Part shown: positions 24,101 through 39,100 of the stretch, one piece after another
Layout: every line of letters begins with the position of its first letter
Position numbering within the stretch: the stretch's first letter is position 1
DNA from: Cymodocea nodosa
Lineage: Eukaryota; Streptophyta; Magnoliopsida; Alismatales; Cymodoceaceae
DNA length: 64,000 nucleotides
Assembly (NCBI GenBank): GCA_036874045.1
Contig: JAZBRI010000003.1
Span: forward strand, 756,501 to 820,500
Reading direction: 5' to 3'
Notes under the pieces: model-generated
What the model saw: the letters and a program-made list of their open reading frames with translations, nothing else
Told to the model about the DNA's origin: nothing
The model's database searches: none
Position numbers and translations under genes: made by a program

Positions 24101-27100
24101 ATTTTCATACCAGTGGAAATGTGCCAATGAGAAAACACTACTTGCCAAGGTTTCTAGAATTATCTATTATCAATGGATTTTGATATGTTTCTTCCATTTG
24201 ATTGCTTTTATTTACAAGTTTGTGATAGTCATGAGTGATATGTGCTAACATTCTTATGTATTCAATTATCTACAGACAAGTCTATCCATGACATTTGATG
24301 ATTTATTCACACAAAATTGGGAAGAAAATATTGTCGAATACCAAGAGGAGGATGGTAAGCTGTGGCCCTATGCAGAATATGACAAAGTTATTATCTATAG
24401 CATAAGAAACCCAAAATAGTTTTTTGTGATTTTTCTGTTGTATGCCTAAAATCAATAAATTAAAAGCTCCATTTCCAGTAGAGATGCAATGCATTTTTTA
24501 AAAAAAGCATTTGGGGTGGGTGGGGAAATTAGGCTAATAAACTTTACAATTTTCAACGAGACATATAGTAAACAAACATTTTAATAACATGTCTTTCTTT
24601 AGATATTAATCAAAAATGCAAGTTTGAACAGTATTTTTATAGAATCTTAATCCATCATATTGAAAGCATAATTTATGTTTATGCTGGATTGATGAATTTT
24701 TACAGTTGGCTGTCAATGTATTCAAAACTTTCATTTTTCTCAAATTGGTGAAAGGAGAATGTTGAACTGCCAGTGGATAAATACAAAATTGGAATTACAT
24801 GTTGTGGGAGATATTTCTAGGATTAATTAGTTTTCTGTGCACTGTAATGGACATTTTTTTTTCTTTTTTTTTTCATTTTTAAAAATACAAGTGGATGAAA
24901 ATTGAAAAACCATAGAACATGGTGGATTGGCGGATTTTACATTTTCACCATGAAGGCCTGGTACATACTTCATCATGCACAATCTAGAATTCTTGTTTCC
25001 TGTGGGATCCATGATGCTGGCCACCCTAACCTAAGAAATTTGATTTTTTTGCTGCATAATCTATACTTATTAGATTTATTTTTCATAAATACATAATTAT
25101 TGATGTTATTCCTATAATTATCTTCATTATTGTATTGGAATTTATATTGCCCTAGAAATTCATCCAGTTTTTTATTTTGTTAAAGAATGCCACCCCAGAG
25201 CACAAGAGGAGGTAAAAGCTGAGAAAGAGAAGGAATATTGTGATGAGAAAGAGGTGGAATATTGTGATGAGAAAGAGGAAGATTATACTGCAACAACTCA
25301 TGCAGGATCCTCACTTATAGATGAAATACTAGTGAATGATATTGCTCTATCTTCACCACAATTCAATAAAAATGATACTGTTCGAAAGGAGGTATGGTAC
25401 TATTTAATGATTTTATCTCCTAACCTCCCCTGATAAGCACATCATAATATCTACTAAGATGTATATGGTTTTACATTCACCTTCCATCTTTTTGAATAGC
25501 TTGGTTAAAATTGTATGGTACTCATCAACTAAGTGATTGCATGAGCTTCTGTTTTCCATCACATGTGGTGTGATGCCTGACTGTAAAAAGGTCACTTTGA
25601 GTGGAGAACTGAACTAGGAACTGTTTTACTGGTCAAGTTTTGTACATGCCAGTGTCTAATAATTTTCCCAAATGACATTTGGTCTGTGCAATGGAACCTC
25701 ATGCATGAATTTGTAGATGATGATGATCAAATCTCAAGAAATATTGTATCAAGATCTCCTCATCCATGTGTTTCTCTTTTTCTTTTGTTTCATCATTTTT
25801 TAAACTTTTCTTTTGATCACTTGTTAAAGTTTTCATATTTCAGGTCATGCATTTGTCATTTTCATCATGCCACATTATTCTGCTGAGTTTTAATATGCCT
25901 TTTGGAATGAAAATCTAAATCTGGGTTAGATATGTAGGTTATATATTGTGTTTTGGCTTAATTGTCTTTGCCAAACATTGACATGTAGCAGTACCGGTTC
26001 CTTGGTCAATAAATAAGAATTTCATGTATCTTATTGTACTTGTGTGGCTTTGATGATTTTTATGTTTTCTTTGTGGTGCACTTATAAAAAATATAAAGTC
26101 AATGCACAAGGCTCCCATCAGTGTGGGATTTGATTACAACTTAATTGTGATTGTTATGAGTTTAAATTCTACCAAACAATCTCTTCATTTGTGGATATAA
26201 GAGACTGTGTGCAAACAATTTCTCTTCAAATCCACATGATGATGATAAACATTAAAATGCATGCCTAACTCAAAATAATCCAAAATAACATTAAAATGTA
26301 TAAAAAATAACAAGATGATAAAATAACATGATTTGTTTGAAAAAGTGATTAGAGTAGGGTGTGGAGCATATTGCATATATATTGGTTCATTAGACACTAG
26401 GATTCATATAACAAAGGATATTCATTTACCCTTTAAAACATACACATAACCCATTAACTATACTGCTAACATAATAAAGTTTGATAAGATTTACCTCATA
26501 ACATTAATTATGCACACACATTAATACATTAATAAATTAAATGCATTGAGTCCTGTATATTTTAAATTTTTTGTCTTGAACCTTGAAAATAATACATGGA
26601 TTCCTGTTGGATCTGATACACTCTTAATCATATATTCTTCTTGGATGTGAAGTTGGTGATATGTAATGGTAGGGACCACCATAGCTGATCGAAGGGTAAT
26701 CGTTGTGCCCTTGGGTTGACAATGTCAGATAAATTAGCGGTGCCAATTGGGCGGCATTACTGTGAAACTTCACTAGGGATAATGGCAAAGAAGACATCAT
26801 AGTTGGTCGAAAGGTTGTTGACATGTTCTTGAATAATGACATAGGGTTAACTTAGCAAGATTGCTATGACATGATGAGATCCTGAAAGGGACAATACTGA
26901 TAGACTTTTGGGTTGCACTCATGTTGGTCTACGTTTGATTATGGGGCAGCTCATTTACCCATGTACAACCTCATTAGAAGTTCAACATCTATTACATTCT
27001 TATGCAAATTTATCATCTCTATAGCCTTTAAATTGATAAATTCTGTAATCTATATATACTTCCCTGATGAAAGAAAAATATCCCAAAATGTCATCAAGAA

Positions 27101-30100
27101 CATACATCCAGTCTTTTCCACCTCAATCTTCTTTGGAATCAGATTGTTCCATGCTTGAATTTACTAATACCACAAGGATACTGTATTATATTCTCTTCAA
27201 TACCACCAAAAGGAGTGTATGTTCTCATATAAGGTCCAAAGACTTGGGAATTACATATGTTTTTTCTTTCCTAAAACTGCAAATGATTGTTCTGTTCTTG
27301 CTTCAATCATGCATTTTGTTTTTATGGACACTCTTTATTGGTGTGTAACAGCACATGATTGGGTTGATGTGGCAAATTTAGATTTTCTATGGCAACAATC
27401 TTGAAATTAAGATTATACCTTTTTGGTGTATAGGCATGGGCGACCGAGGGAGTTGAAGACATTGCCAGTAATTTTTATGAACTTGTCCCTGACATGGCAC
27501 TTGTATTTCCTTTTGAGCTTGATAAATTCCAAAAAGAGGTGAATGCCTTTTCTTTCACATTTTTGTATAATCGCTTCATATTACCTTTGAGTTGCCTACA
27601 AGAATGATGGTTTCATTTTTTATGAGTAAATAAACTTTACGAGCTTAGATCAATTGATAATAAGAGTAAAAAAACTGAACTCTAGATTCGAAGTCCTTGG
27701 GTCCAAATTGAAATAATCTAAAAACACAGATATTGCATTAAGTGTTCATTGGTTGAATTTAATATTTTACGTCATTTTTATTTTTTTCATATTTCAGATT
27801 TTATTCAATTCAATTATGTTTTTGTTGTTCTTAAATATTTTTAGTTTTATAGACTATATTTGTTGTGTTTATATATTGATTAGTTCAATTTCAGATTTTA
27901 CATTGTTTTCTTTTGTTAACACTTATCATTAAGTATATAATACGGTTGTTTGTGTTATAGACTGCGTTTGTTGCATTTGTATATTGATTCAATTTCAGAT
28001 TTTAGACTGGTTTGTTTTATTAACACTGAAGTTTATAATACAGTGTTAATATTCTCTTATATTTTGTTTTTAAGCCATTAAAAGTTTTAAAATTTTGTAT
28101 TTTGATCTTTATTTAGATGCTGTGATGTTAATGTGACTTTATTTTTATGTGAGGATGTTATTTCAATATATATTTCAAATTTTCAATGTTCTTTAGGAAT
28201 TGGTTAAATTAATAAGTATATAAATGTATAATTGTATTTAATATAATTAAATATATGTAATAAAATACTTGAAAAATTTATCTTTCAACTTTTTTATGCC
28301 TAGGCATCCATGTGCCCAAGGTGCCAGGGCTCATCACCTTGGCGCCTTGATAACTAATTACGTTGGATTAGGTGGAATCTCAAATATGCTCAAAAGCTTA
28401 TAGATGCAGTTGCAGTTGAATGGGCGCTAAAGAAAGATCTTCTTGGTCAGAGTTTGTAATTCTGGATGAACTCTTATTTTAATAAAATTCAGCCTACTCT
28501 TACTTCAAAAAAAATTGAGTGGGAGATAAATTCAAAAAAATAAAGTTGGGGAAAGCCTGAGATTGCATTATTAGCGATTCTTATTAAGAGCAAAAACTGT
28601 AAATCTAATAAAAGCAGTCATCGGATATAGCTTAATGCGAAGATGCAATTTATGTTATATAACATATCCAGGGAATATGCATCTCCAATCTGATGGGTGA
28701 TCAGTATTGGTATTTTTCATTTTGGTTTTTTTCAATAGATGAAATTCGACACTGAACGTCTAAACCTCATAATGATTTTCTAGCAATATGATTTGGATAT
28801 TTGATAATTTGATAACAGTTCCATTGCAATTTTGAAGCTATATCTTGTAATCTTTTAGTGTTTTTCTTATTGGCACAGGCTATTTATCATCTTGAGAGGG
28901 GTGAGTCTGTTTTTGTTTCTGCACATACTTCTGCTGGGAAGACAGTTGTTGCTGAATATGCATTTGCCTTGGTCTCAAAGGTATGTCTTTTACTTTTATT
29001 GTCGTGAGGGGAAATAGAATTATTCTATTATTAAAAAGGGTTACATATTTAAAGGAGGCTTTTTGATCAGAAATAGAATTGTTCTATTATTGTCCAGTTA
29101 ATGGTCATCCAACAATCCATATACTAATAATATTGCTAGCACCTGTTCTCGAAAAATCTATTAACACTTTCCCTTAAGTTGAAGCATAGACATTTATCAT
29201 TTTCATCTATTTACAAAGTGATTCAAAAATTCCAAGTCTTGTCCCTTCATCAAAATCATTTTTAAATAATCAGACTGGACATCAAACTGTTTTTGTTTCT
29301 GGTCTAGTTCAAAAACTGGTTCAACTAGTTCAATCAGTTTTATTAAATGAAGCTCAGGTGGCTGGAGAGAAATAGGAGGAATTTCATGCATAGCCCTTCT
29401 CTTTCACAGCTGGCAGGAGCAGGTTTTGAAGGTTCTGATCGGGTGGTCTTATGGCTTTTTGGGTTATGTGGATTTGAATGAGGCCATTTGTGTGTGTCTA
29501 TGACTTGTGTCATCAGTAGCTGAGGGTCCTGGTTGGGGCCCATATCGTCACAGGGGTTCGGTGCCTTTGTGTTGTGCTCTGTTTCTTTTCCCATTGTGTA
29601 TGATTGTATGGATTGAGTTGTAGTGTCTATTGGTGTTGTGCTTTTCTTGTTTTATCTGTCCAGTGGTGTTGTGTTTGGTTTTATTGTTTTCAGCTTTCCT
29701 CCTCCTAGGTAAGCTTGCACTTTGGTTTCTTTCCTCTAAATGCAACCTTACTTGCCTACTGCTTAAAAACCAGTTTGATTAGATGACATCATAATTATTT
29801 ACATAAATTATAGTTAATTAAAAACCAGAAAAAAAGGAAAATACAAAAATTGGAAAACATTGAAAATTACAAGAATAATTTCTAAGCATATTGAATATTC
29901 ATCATTATCTTACAGATTATTGATGGTTAATCCCACATAGTGGAATTATGACTTAGATTGTTGTTGTAATAGAAAGAAAATGAATGGCTAATTGGGTATT
30001 GAGTTTAGAAATTAAGATGAAGGAAAACATTGGTTTTTTCCTTGAATAAAGGGTACTGAAAGGTAGCCATGGATGAGATGGTCAACCTCACATCTCATGA

Positions 30101-33100
30101 TATAGGGAATTTGTGCCTTAACCCCCAAATAGTAGCATAGCCACTTGTAAATTGTCATACACTGTTAAGCATGAATTTGATAGCTCGATGGATAGATGCA
30201 AAACTCACCTTTTTCTTTAGGATTTCAGTCAAACATATGGTATGAACTATGCAAAAACTTTTTCTGCTTGCCTACTTGCATTCCATCAAAGTGCTTCTAT
30301 CTGTAACCATAAAGGAAACTTGCGAGGTTTATCAGTTGGAAGTTAAAAATTTCTCTATGGTGTCTTGATGGAGTAGGTGTTAATGGAACTACCTCCAATG
30401 TATATCTTTCAGGGAGAGGATTGTGTTTGCTGCCTAAAGAAAGACAATTATGTGCTTAAGTAGAGTCTCCAAGCTTGCTTTGAAAAATTCAATAGAGTTG
30501 TTGTGCAGGGAGGCTTTCAAAAATGCACTATTGATCATTCAATCTTCTATCAATGGTCTCCAATTGATGATGTTATCACATTATCTACATTGATGGAATC
30601 TTGGTCATCAACAGCATTCAAATGACAAAAGAATATCATGGGACAGATTTTATCACCGATGACATAGGTGTGCCATGTTGTTATTTCCTAGGCATTTAGC
30701 TTACCTATTCAAGGAGGAGCATGCCACTATCTTAGAGGAAATATGTTCTAAATTTACTACAGAATATAAGACTTTTGAGTTGCAAGCCTGAAAGTACACT
30801 TATAGAGCAGAATTCACCATTCTGGGATGATTCCTCTAGTCTCATGAAGGATCTTAACAAATATAAGAGATTGCTTGGTAACTTGATCTATTTAATTATC
30901 ACTTATCAGATATCTATTTAATTATCTCACGGAGGATCATAACAGATATCACTTATGCTCTTAGCATACTTTCCCAATTTATGCATGAATTCAAAGTAGT
31001 TTATTGGAAAGTTACCTTATGTATGCTAGCATATATCAAGGAACTTCAAGCAAAGGCCTTGTTTATAAAAGGAATTGTCAACTCTAAATTGATGTCTTTT
31101 CTGACTCAAACTATGTAAACGATAAAGACAACAAGTTCTCTTTAGGTTATTGTGTTTATGTTGAGAGAAATCTTGTCACATAAAGAAAGAAGCAGAATTT
31201 TGGATCTCAATCTAGTGCAAAAGTAGAGTATCACTCCATGGCACGAATAGCTTGTGAGATAATGTGGATCAAGTCTTTATTGATAGAACTTTACTATCAA
31301 GGTACCAACTGAGATACATTATGACAACTAAGTTATCGTATTTATTGTTACCAATCCCACATTCCGTGAATAGATAAAGCACATCAAGGTAGATTTTTGT
31401 CCAAGGGATCTATCTTCAAAGTAGATGGTCGAGATATTTGCAACAGGTTTCATTGATAGGGTCTTTGAGTTTGTATCAAGTTAGACATGAATGATATATA
31501 TGCTGACTTGAAGGGAGTGTTAGAGTTATATTATTATAATGTGTTATGTATATGGGTTTTTCTTGGGTAAATGGATAACCAGTTATCCATTACCTTATAA
31601 ATATGTTACTCCTTCATGGGGAATAGAATTCTCTTTTTCTCCACAGTGGTCAACCTTGGAATTGGCTTTTAACTTGTTGATGGGTTGAAAAGTGTGAGTG
31701 CATTTAAACACTATTTGCCATGACCCATGTTTTGGAGAAGCATGGCCCATGCTGCGTGTACCTTGATCCATCTTCTGACCTTTTTCTGTAGTTGATCAAA
31801 TGTTCTGACCTGAAGAGCATTTTTCTCAGTCATTCTAGTAAACATGTGAAATTATTTTTGGCCAATGCTGCAGCATTTCACAAAAGCTGTATATACAGCT
31901 CCTATCAAAACCATTAGCAACCAGAAGTACAGGGATTTTTGTGGAAAATTTGATGTAGGCCTTCTCACCGGAGATGTGAGCTTGAAGCCTGAAGCATCTT
32001 GCCTTATCATGACCACAGAGATATTGCGATCCATGTTGTACAAGGGTGCTGATATTATTCGAGATATTGAATGGGTAAATTAATTTACCTTATCTGTTTG
32101 TTAGCCTTTTTCATTAGAATCATGAATCATTCTATTTTTCTTTCTAAAAAGGTTGTATTTACAGGACTAAGTTTCTTGTTTCTCTGTCTTTCTCTCTCTT
32201 CTGACATGTGGGTGTGAACAGGTTATATTTGATGAGGTACACTATGTAAATGATGTTGAAAGAGGTGTTGTGTGGGAGGAGGTCATTATCATGCTTCCAA
32301 GGCATATTAACATTGTGCTTCTTTCTGCTACTGTATGTTCTATTCTTACGTTGACAACCAACTTGCACATATGCTTGTGTTTTGTTTTTATCAACTTGTA
32401 AGTATACATCTTTGTAGGTGCCAAACACTCGTGAATTTGCTGATTGGATTGGACGGACAAAGCAAAAGAAAATTCATGTTACTGGGTATGCAGTACATTG
32501 GTTAGACTTTATTTTTATCTTTCAACGGTACACACAAATGTGAAACGTAATTTATTTGTACTGGATAGGGTGTTTCTTTTCCTTGTGTCTCATGACTATT
32601 TATAATTATGTTGTAGGAATATTATACAGATCTTTATGTCCTTCTCTATAAATTAACCGTTATATGATCTTTCTTGCATTACCTTCAGAACATCTAAGCG
32701 ACCTGTCCCTTTGGAGCATTGCTTATTCTACTCCAGTGAGTTGTACAAAATATGTCAAAATGAAGTTTTTTTGCCTCATGGATTACAAGCAGCAAAAGAT
32801 ACTTATCAGAGAAAAAATGCATCCATTGGTGGAGGTAGTTCATCAAAAACTGTGTCGCCTATTCCTCATGGTGGTCAAATCAGACAATATCAGAAATCCA
32901 GTAAGGGCAGAAACCAGAAACATGGACCACAAAATATAGGTGGCTTTTCAGGTATGGGTGCCTCCTACCAAAATAATAGGGGGCAGTGGAGATCAGAATC
33001 TACATCATGGCTCTTGCTTATAAACAAACTCTCGAAGATATCTCTGCTGCCAGTAAGTGAATTTTTCTCTATTTACCTATCGATGGAATTCCAAGATCTA

Positions 33101-36100
33101 ATTTGAGGAATTACTATTATTGGTTGTCTGTTATACACACTGTTCGTTTATATTGACTAGAGAGATGAACATGCAATATGCATTTCTCTCAGAGCATGTT
33201 CAACAATAAGTTTTTGAAAAATATATCTACTAATAAAAATGATATTTTTTGGGCTACATTTGTGGTACTTTATTTATAATTGATTTGGGAGGTTCAAATT
33301 TGATTTGTATGTTTTTGTTATTTCCATATTCATTAGTGAATACTAATCAAATTGTAAATTCTGTTAGGATAGATGATGATTAGATTGTTCAATAGAGGCT
33401 CAGGTTTGATTTTGAATATTAGGTTATATATGACTAGATTATTAAATTACGGAGGAAATAATGCATTCTCAAATGGACTGGTCGATAGTAGGAGGAGCTC
33501 CTTTAGTGGAATAGATGATTGGCAATCAGCTTAACTTCAATTTGATATCATTCTTACCATTGTTTCTTTTCTAGTGTTGAATGTTTATAGAGTGGTGTTG
33601 GTCCAGGTGATTATATTTTGTTTCTCAAAGAACCGATGTGACAAGTCAGTCAATAGTTTGATGGGAACTGATCTTACTAGCAGTTCAGAGAAGAGCAAAA
33701 TCCGTGTCTTCTGTAATAAGGCATTTTCACGTCTAAAGGGATCTGATCGGAAACTTCCCCAGGTGATTGATTACAGATTTTTCTTGATCATTTATGCCAT
33801 TTGGAGATGAAAGTTATTTCCAGTTGGATTCTTTATGCAGGTTGTCAGGGTTGAAAATCTTCTAGAGAGAGGCATAGGTGTCCACCATGCCGGGCTTCTT
33901 CCAATTGTCAAAGAAGTTGTTGAGATGCTCTTTTGTCAAGGCGTCATTAAGGTTATCTTATCTAATTTTGGTCATTTTATACTTTTCATTTAGCTGATGT
34001 GTTAACCATGAGAAGGCCTACGTAGAGTGGTTGAGTGGGAGAAGTATGAAGCTGTCCTATGTATGATATGGAATGTAGACCTCATGTTTGATATTTTGTA
34101 ATCACAACACTTTGTGCAAGAGCTTTGTTTGTGTTTTTCATTTTCTTTGTGTATGTTGGTGATTTTTGTGGGTGGTGAGGTTACTAATAGAACCTATTAG
34201 CAGGACCTATTGAATGCACTACATGGTAAGTAAGTGCTTATTCAGACTAAGAATGTAGATCTATATACATATGGGAGTAATTTCCCATACTTGAACGACA
34301 TCCTCAACAACATCTACTGCAAAACCACAACAGGTGCCAACATGAGCTCCATAGATGGCTATTAATTATTCTCTTTTTCATGAAGTACTTAGCTTGCGTT
34401 ACTTAGCGTGTACCATACTTTTACAGTGAATGCATATAAAGAATTTTTTAGTATTATATTAATTTTTATTATTTTTATTTAATATTTTATGTTATTGTTT
34501 TATTTTTAGATCTATTTCATTTGTTTGACCATGACAGTTGTCATATATCTAATGTTTTGTATTATTGACGTATTTACAGATTATATTCTTGATATATTTT
34601 TGCTCTTGTTAAGATCTTTTGAAGATGTGTGATTGGTAATGCTGATTTCCTTAGGCATATTTTGTTAGACTTACTTTTGGTAATTGTTGCTATTATTTAT
34701 AAGAATTTATTAATGTATTTAAATAAATCCTATAAATGATATATGTGTGTGTGTGCATGTGTGTTGCCTGCGTAGTGTCAAAGGTGTCCCATTTCATCAC
34801 CATGGTGCCCTGGCACCATAAAAAGTATGGTGTGTACACTTATAGACCATAAAAAGTATGGCGTGTACACTTATGGAAGAAAGTGTATTATCATTTTCAT
34901 TGCATCTATGTAAAACCTCAACTGCTTATTCATGCTAATGATGTAGAAATGTAGAACCATATATACAATGTAAGAGATATTGTTGTCTCAAAACTACTTG
35001 AATATCATGCATCAACGTGGATCAAAACACATAAGCCTAAGTAAACTTCTGTAGTATGTCATTTCCTTATATGTGTGTGCATGTGCACACACGTGTGCAT
35101 CACACCACACAACGAAGTTGACCCAATCAACTGTAACGGCCCAGCATATGGCTATTACTCATATGCCTTGCAATCTAATGCAACTGAACTCACTGATAAC
35201 TAATTTTATCATATATGTATATGTGCATGCATGTACGCATGTGCATGTGTGTGTGTGCAGAAAATAAAGGGAGATATTTTTCCTTAAATTCCCATGTTAA
35301 TGGATGGAAAAGGTAAAGAAGAATTTTAAGTTTGCATTGTAAACCCAATAAATTTAAATTTTAATGGAAAACACACACAAATATCATGATTTGGGATGCA
35401 TTTGTTTGTCAAAAGGGAAAATAAAGAAGTGAAAATCTCACTAAGCAAATGTTAAAAATATAAGATGGATAAGTTGGATACTCTGTTTATGCTTGATTGG
35501 TTAAACTACTCTGTAGATGTCCAGGGCCTAGGCCGATGGTCTTAAATTTAAGGAAGTTTATCCAAGCATACATCTGGAAAAGCTTGATACATTTAGATGG
35601 ATGGAAGAATGAATAGAAAAGATTCATGGGTATTGCTTGCATTAAAACATTTTCTAGAAATATCTATTGGTTTATGTACCTTTATGTGATGTTGGTGGTC
35701 TTATTTTTTTTTATGGTATGACATCATCTTTTGTTAATGACATATCTATTTGTTATAGTTATAGATGAAATAACTAAATAACTTAGGAAATTTAAGGAGA
35801 AATATCACAGTTTTACTTGATGAAAGTACGTCAGGAACAATGAAAAAGTATATACTTGGTAACCATGAAATAAGTTAAAAACTGAATAAATGGACTGTAA
35901 GTACATACTTAGATGACTACATAATTCATAAAAGTAAGATTTTTTAATACTTAAGATTTATAATAATAATGGTGAAATTATAGAGAATATTATTCATAAT
36001 ATTAAAGTATGACAATGAAGTGAAGAAATGCTGCTAGAGTGTTATGTGATCGGAGGATATCCTTAAAATTAAAAAAGAAATCTATAAATTTGCTGTTCTC

Positions 36101-39100
36101 ACAGCTATATTTTATAACTCAAAATGCTATATTGTAAAGTTTGATCATGTGCAAAAAGTTAATATTGTTGAGATTCTAATGCTTAGATAAATGAGAGGTA
36201 ATATTATAAGAAATAAGCTAAAAAATGATTTTATTAAGAATAGAATGGGATTTGCATCTATTAAAGATAAGATAAAAGAAAATTGACTTAAATGATTTGG
36301 TTATATCCTTAAGAGATTAAAGAATGCACTAGTTAAGAGTGGGAAACTAATTAGTCCAAAAGAAACTAAAAGAAGTAAAGGAAAATCTAAAATTACTTAG
36401 GAATTATGAGAAAAAATTTAAATTTATGTAATTTAATTAAAGATTTGATGATAGATAGAAATACATAGAAGAAAAAGACTCATGAGGTTGACTCCATATA
36501 GTAGGATTATGACTTGGATTGTTGTTATAGCATCATTTTTTATTATTAATGTGGAGACATTGTCTGTGTTCAAACTTGATATAGGTATTATTCTCAACAG
36601 AGACATTTGCCATGGGAGTCAATGCACCTGCAAGAACAGTAAGTTTCATCATCCTGTCAAATCATTCTTATTTTCGTTATGAATGTCTGTTAAGGGAAGA
36701 AATCCATGATATTCCATGCCAAGGAAAATAGTTGCAACTTGAAAATCTCTATTACCTTTTATGTTGAAATTTTGAAATAGATTAGAAAATTTATTAGTAG
36801 AAGTTGTTTCTTAAGTACGTATTTGACATACAGCACTTAAGTGATCATGATGATTGGAGATATTTTGAAGCATTAGAAAGTCCCCAATGTCTTTTTTCTC
36901 TGAACATTCATTGGGCTGTGTGGCTAATTTCTCATTTGATGTGTATTTAATATTTTATTCGACTTCCATATAAATATATTTCTATCATCACATCAACACA
37001 TACGTGTGGTGAATCTGAACAGCATTAAATTCCTATTTTTAATGTCTTTGATGGGCTGTTTTTGCTGTGGTTCAATAGACGCTTTATGCATTTGGTACTT
37101 TGTTAGTACTAAAGTCTGAAAGGAAGCCAAATTCTGAGATAAACCATAATTTGCTATCTTTTTATGTCTATCAACACAGTCAGTATGAGATAGAATTTAA
37201 TCACTGAAAAGAATTTTTTTTCCTACTTTAAATCTAATTAAAACCATTGACTATCTCATCTCTAAATAACTTGGAAATTGTAGCTCATTTCAGTATTACA
37301 ATATGAAAGAGGATTACATAGTGTCTGTAGTATCAACCATTAAAGTATGTTTCTGTTCAATGGATCTGAGCTGAGACTATGTACAGGTTGTTTTTGATAC
37401 TTTGAGGAAGTTTGATGGAAAAGATTTTAGGTCATTGCTTCCAGGAGAGTATATACAAATGGCAGGTCGTGCTGGTCGAAGAGGTCTGGATGATGTAGGC
37501 ACAGTGGTCATTATGTGTCGCGATGAGATTCCAGATGAGAGGCCTCTGAAGCATGTTATTGTTGGGGCCCCAATGCGGCTTGAGTCACAGTTCCGTTTGA
37601 CCTACACCATGATTCTGCATCTCCTACGTCTTGAAGAACTAAAGGTAACTAAATGCTGTATCTATTTTAGCAAGTTAAATCTTAAGGAATAAGTGTACTA
37701 CAACTGTACATTAACTGCAAAATATTCAAAAGGTTTCTTTCATTCACCAACCCATAATCAGCATAATAGAATTGTAATTTAGATATGAATACATTATACA
37801 TGTAAACTTGCTGGAAAAAATATGGATACTCATGCTTTGTTCTTAAAATTTCTGAAATTGCTACATCTCTGCAGAAAGGGATATTGGATGTGGGGGGAAA
37901 ATGCCATACCTCTAGAAAGAGGTTTTGATTTATGTACATGTACTGCACGAGTCATTTTGCTTTATTTTTATTCTTGAAACACAAATAGACAGTTAAGCTG
38001 GTGCTGTTACCTGATAACCTTGATTAAAAAGGAGGAAAGTTGCACAAAACTTTTGTTTGGTTCAGTTGGTTTTGATATTGCCTCCTCAGTCCTCACGCAA
38101 TATCTTGTTAGCTTGAAGGAATCTTTTAAATACATATTTGTGCAGACCTTTCATCATCAATTGTGTTTATTGCGTGTAGCAAATTCTTTAGTTACTTTGA
38201 GAGTGTAGCAATTCCATTTTGTCAATAAAACTCTGTAAAATCTCACCCTTTTGCTTGGTCAAAAATGTCTTCTATATACAAGATGAAGTTTTCATCTTGT
38301 AAATTCAGAGTATTTGTTTGGTCGTTTGAAGCTTGTACTTGTATTTAGTATTTACCATTGCATACTCTTCCATCTTTACAAGATGGCATGCAATGGTTGA
38401 TCTTCTGCATCTCATATATGCTGTTGCAGGTGGAAGACATCCTGAAGAGAAGTTTTGCCGAATTTCATACCCAAAAGAAACTTCCAGAAATAGAACTTCT
38501 CTTGTTAAAACTTTCTCAATCTTCCAAAGCAATTGAGTAAGTTCTAATTGTTGTTGTTTGTGACTTTCTGTGACATCAACCATGTTATTCAAAATTTGCA
38601 TCTATTTATGTATTTTTCCATGCTATAAATTTAATAACATTGTTTAGCATTTGATTTTTAGTATAAATACTGCAAATATCCTTTGATTTAGATTAAAAAA
38701 TGTTATATTACTAGATTAATACAGTGCTTTTTATGTACGTCCTGGGTATCAATTATGATTCTTAAAGGCATGAAATATATTATTATGAATTTTGGCTTCA
38801 TCTAATTTTAAGTTTGTGCAAGCGAAATTTTTACTAACATATACCTTGTAAACTTTTGATGATTTCATGCACAGTGCCTATATCACATCTTTTATTTAAA
38901 TCTTTTTTTTGATTGACAGATGCATTAAAGGCGAACCAGCTATTGAGGAATATGCTGAGCTGGTCTGGGAAGCTGACAAACTAAGAAATTGTATATCAGA
39001 GATGTTCATGCAGACACATGTTGCTCAGCAGTTCCTCTTGCCTGGCAGAGTGGTTGTTGTCAGATCTCAATCAGTGAGTACTTAATGTGAAAAAGATGAT

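Larger units (their letters stand above)
28981..31873 (+). other. SKI2 intron 8
   Basis: 2.9 kb, lying immediately after the Walker A exon. The first part (29000-29900) is unassigned, then an RTE/SINE-type 3' tail at 29930-29971, and a Copia remnant with part of an LTR from about 30360 to 31660. Confidence 0.7.
33952..36584 (+). other. SKI2 intron 14
   Basis: 2.6 kb. It contains a 31-bp tandem duplication (34815-34876), GT/CA-rich tracts around 34743-34765, 35070-35105 and 35216-35262, and an RTE LINE fragment (about 35760-36530) that ends close to the acceptor. Confidence 0.7.

Noticed and set aside
35070..35267. GT/CA-rich near-palindromic tracts
   Set aside because: Simple-sequence alternating purine-pyrimidine DNA; no further structure supported.
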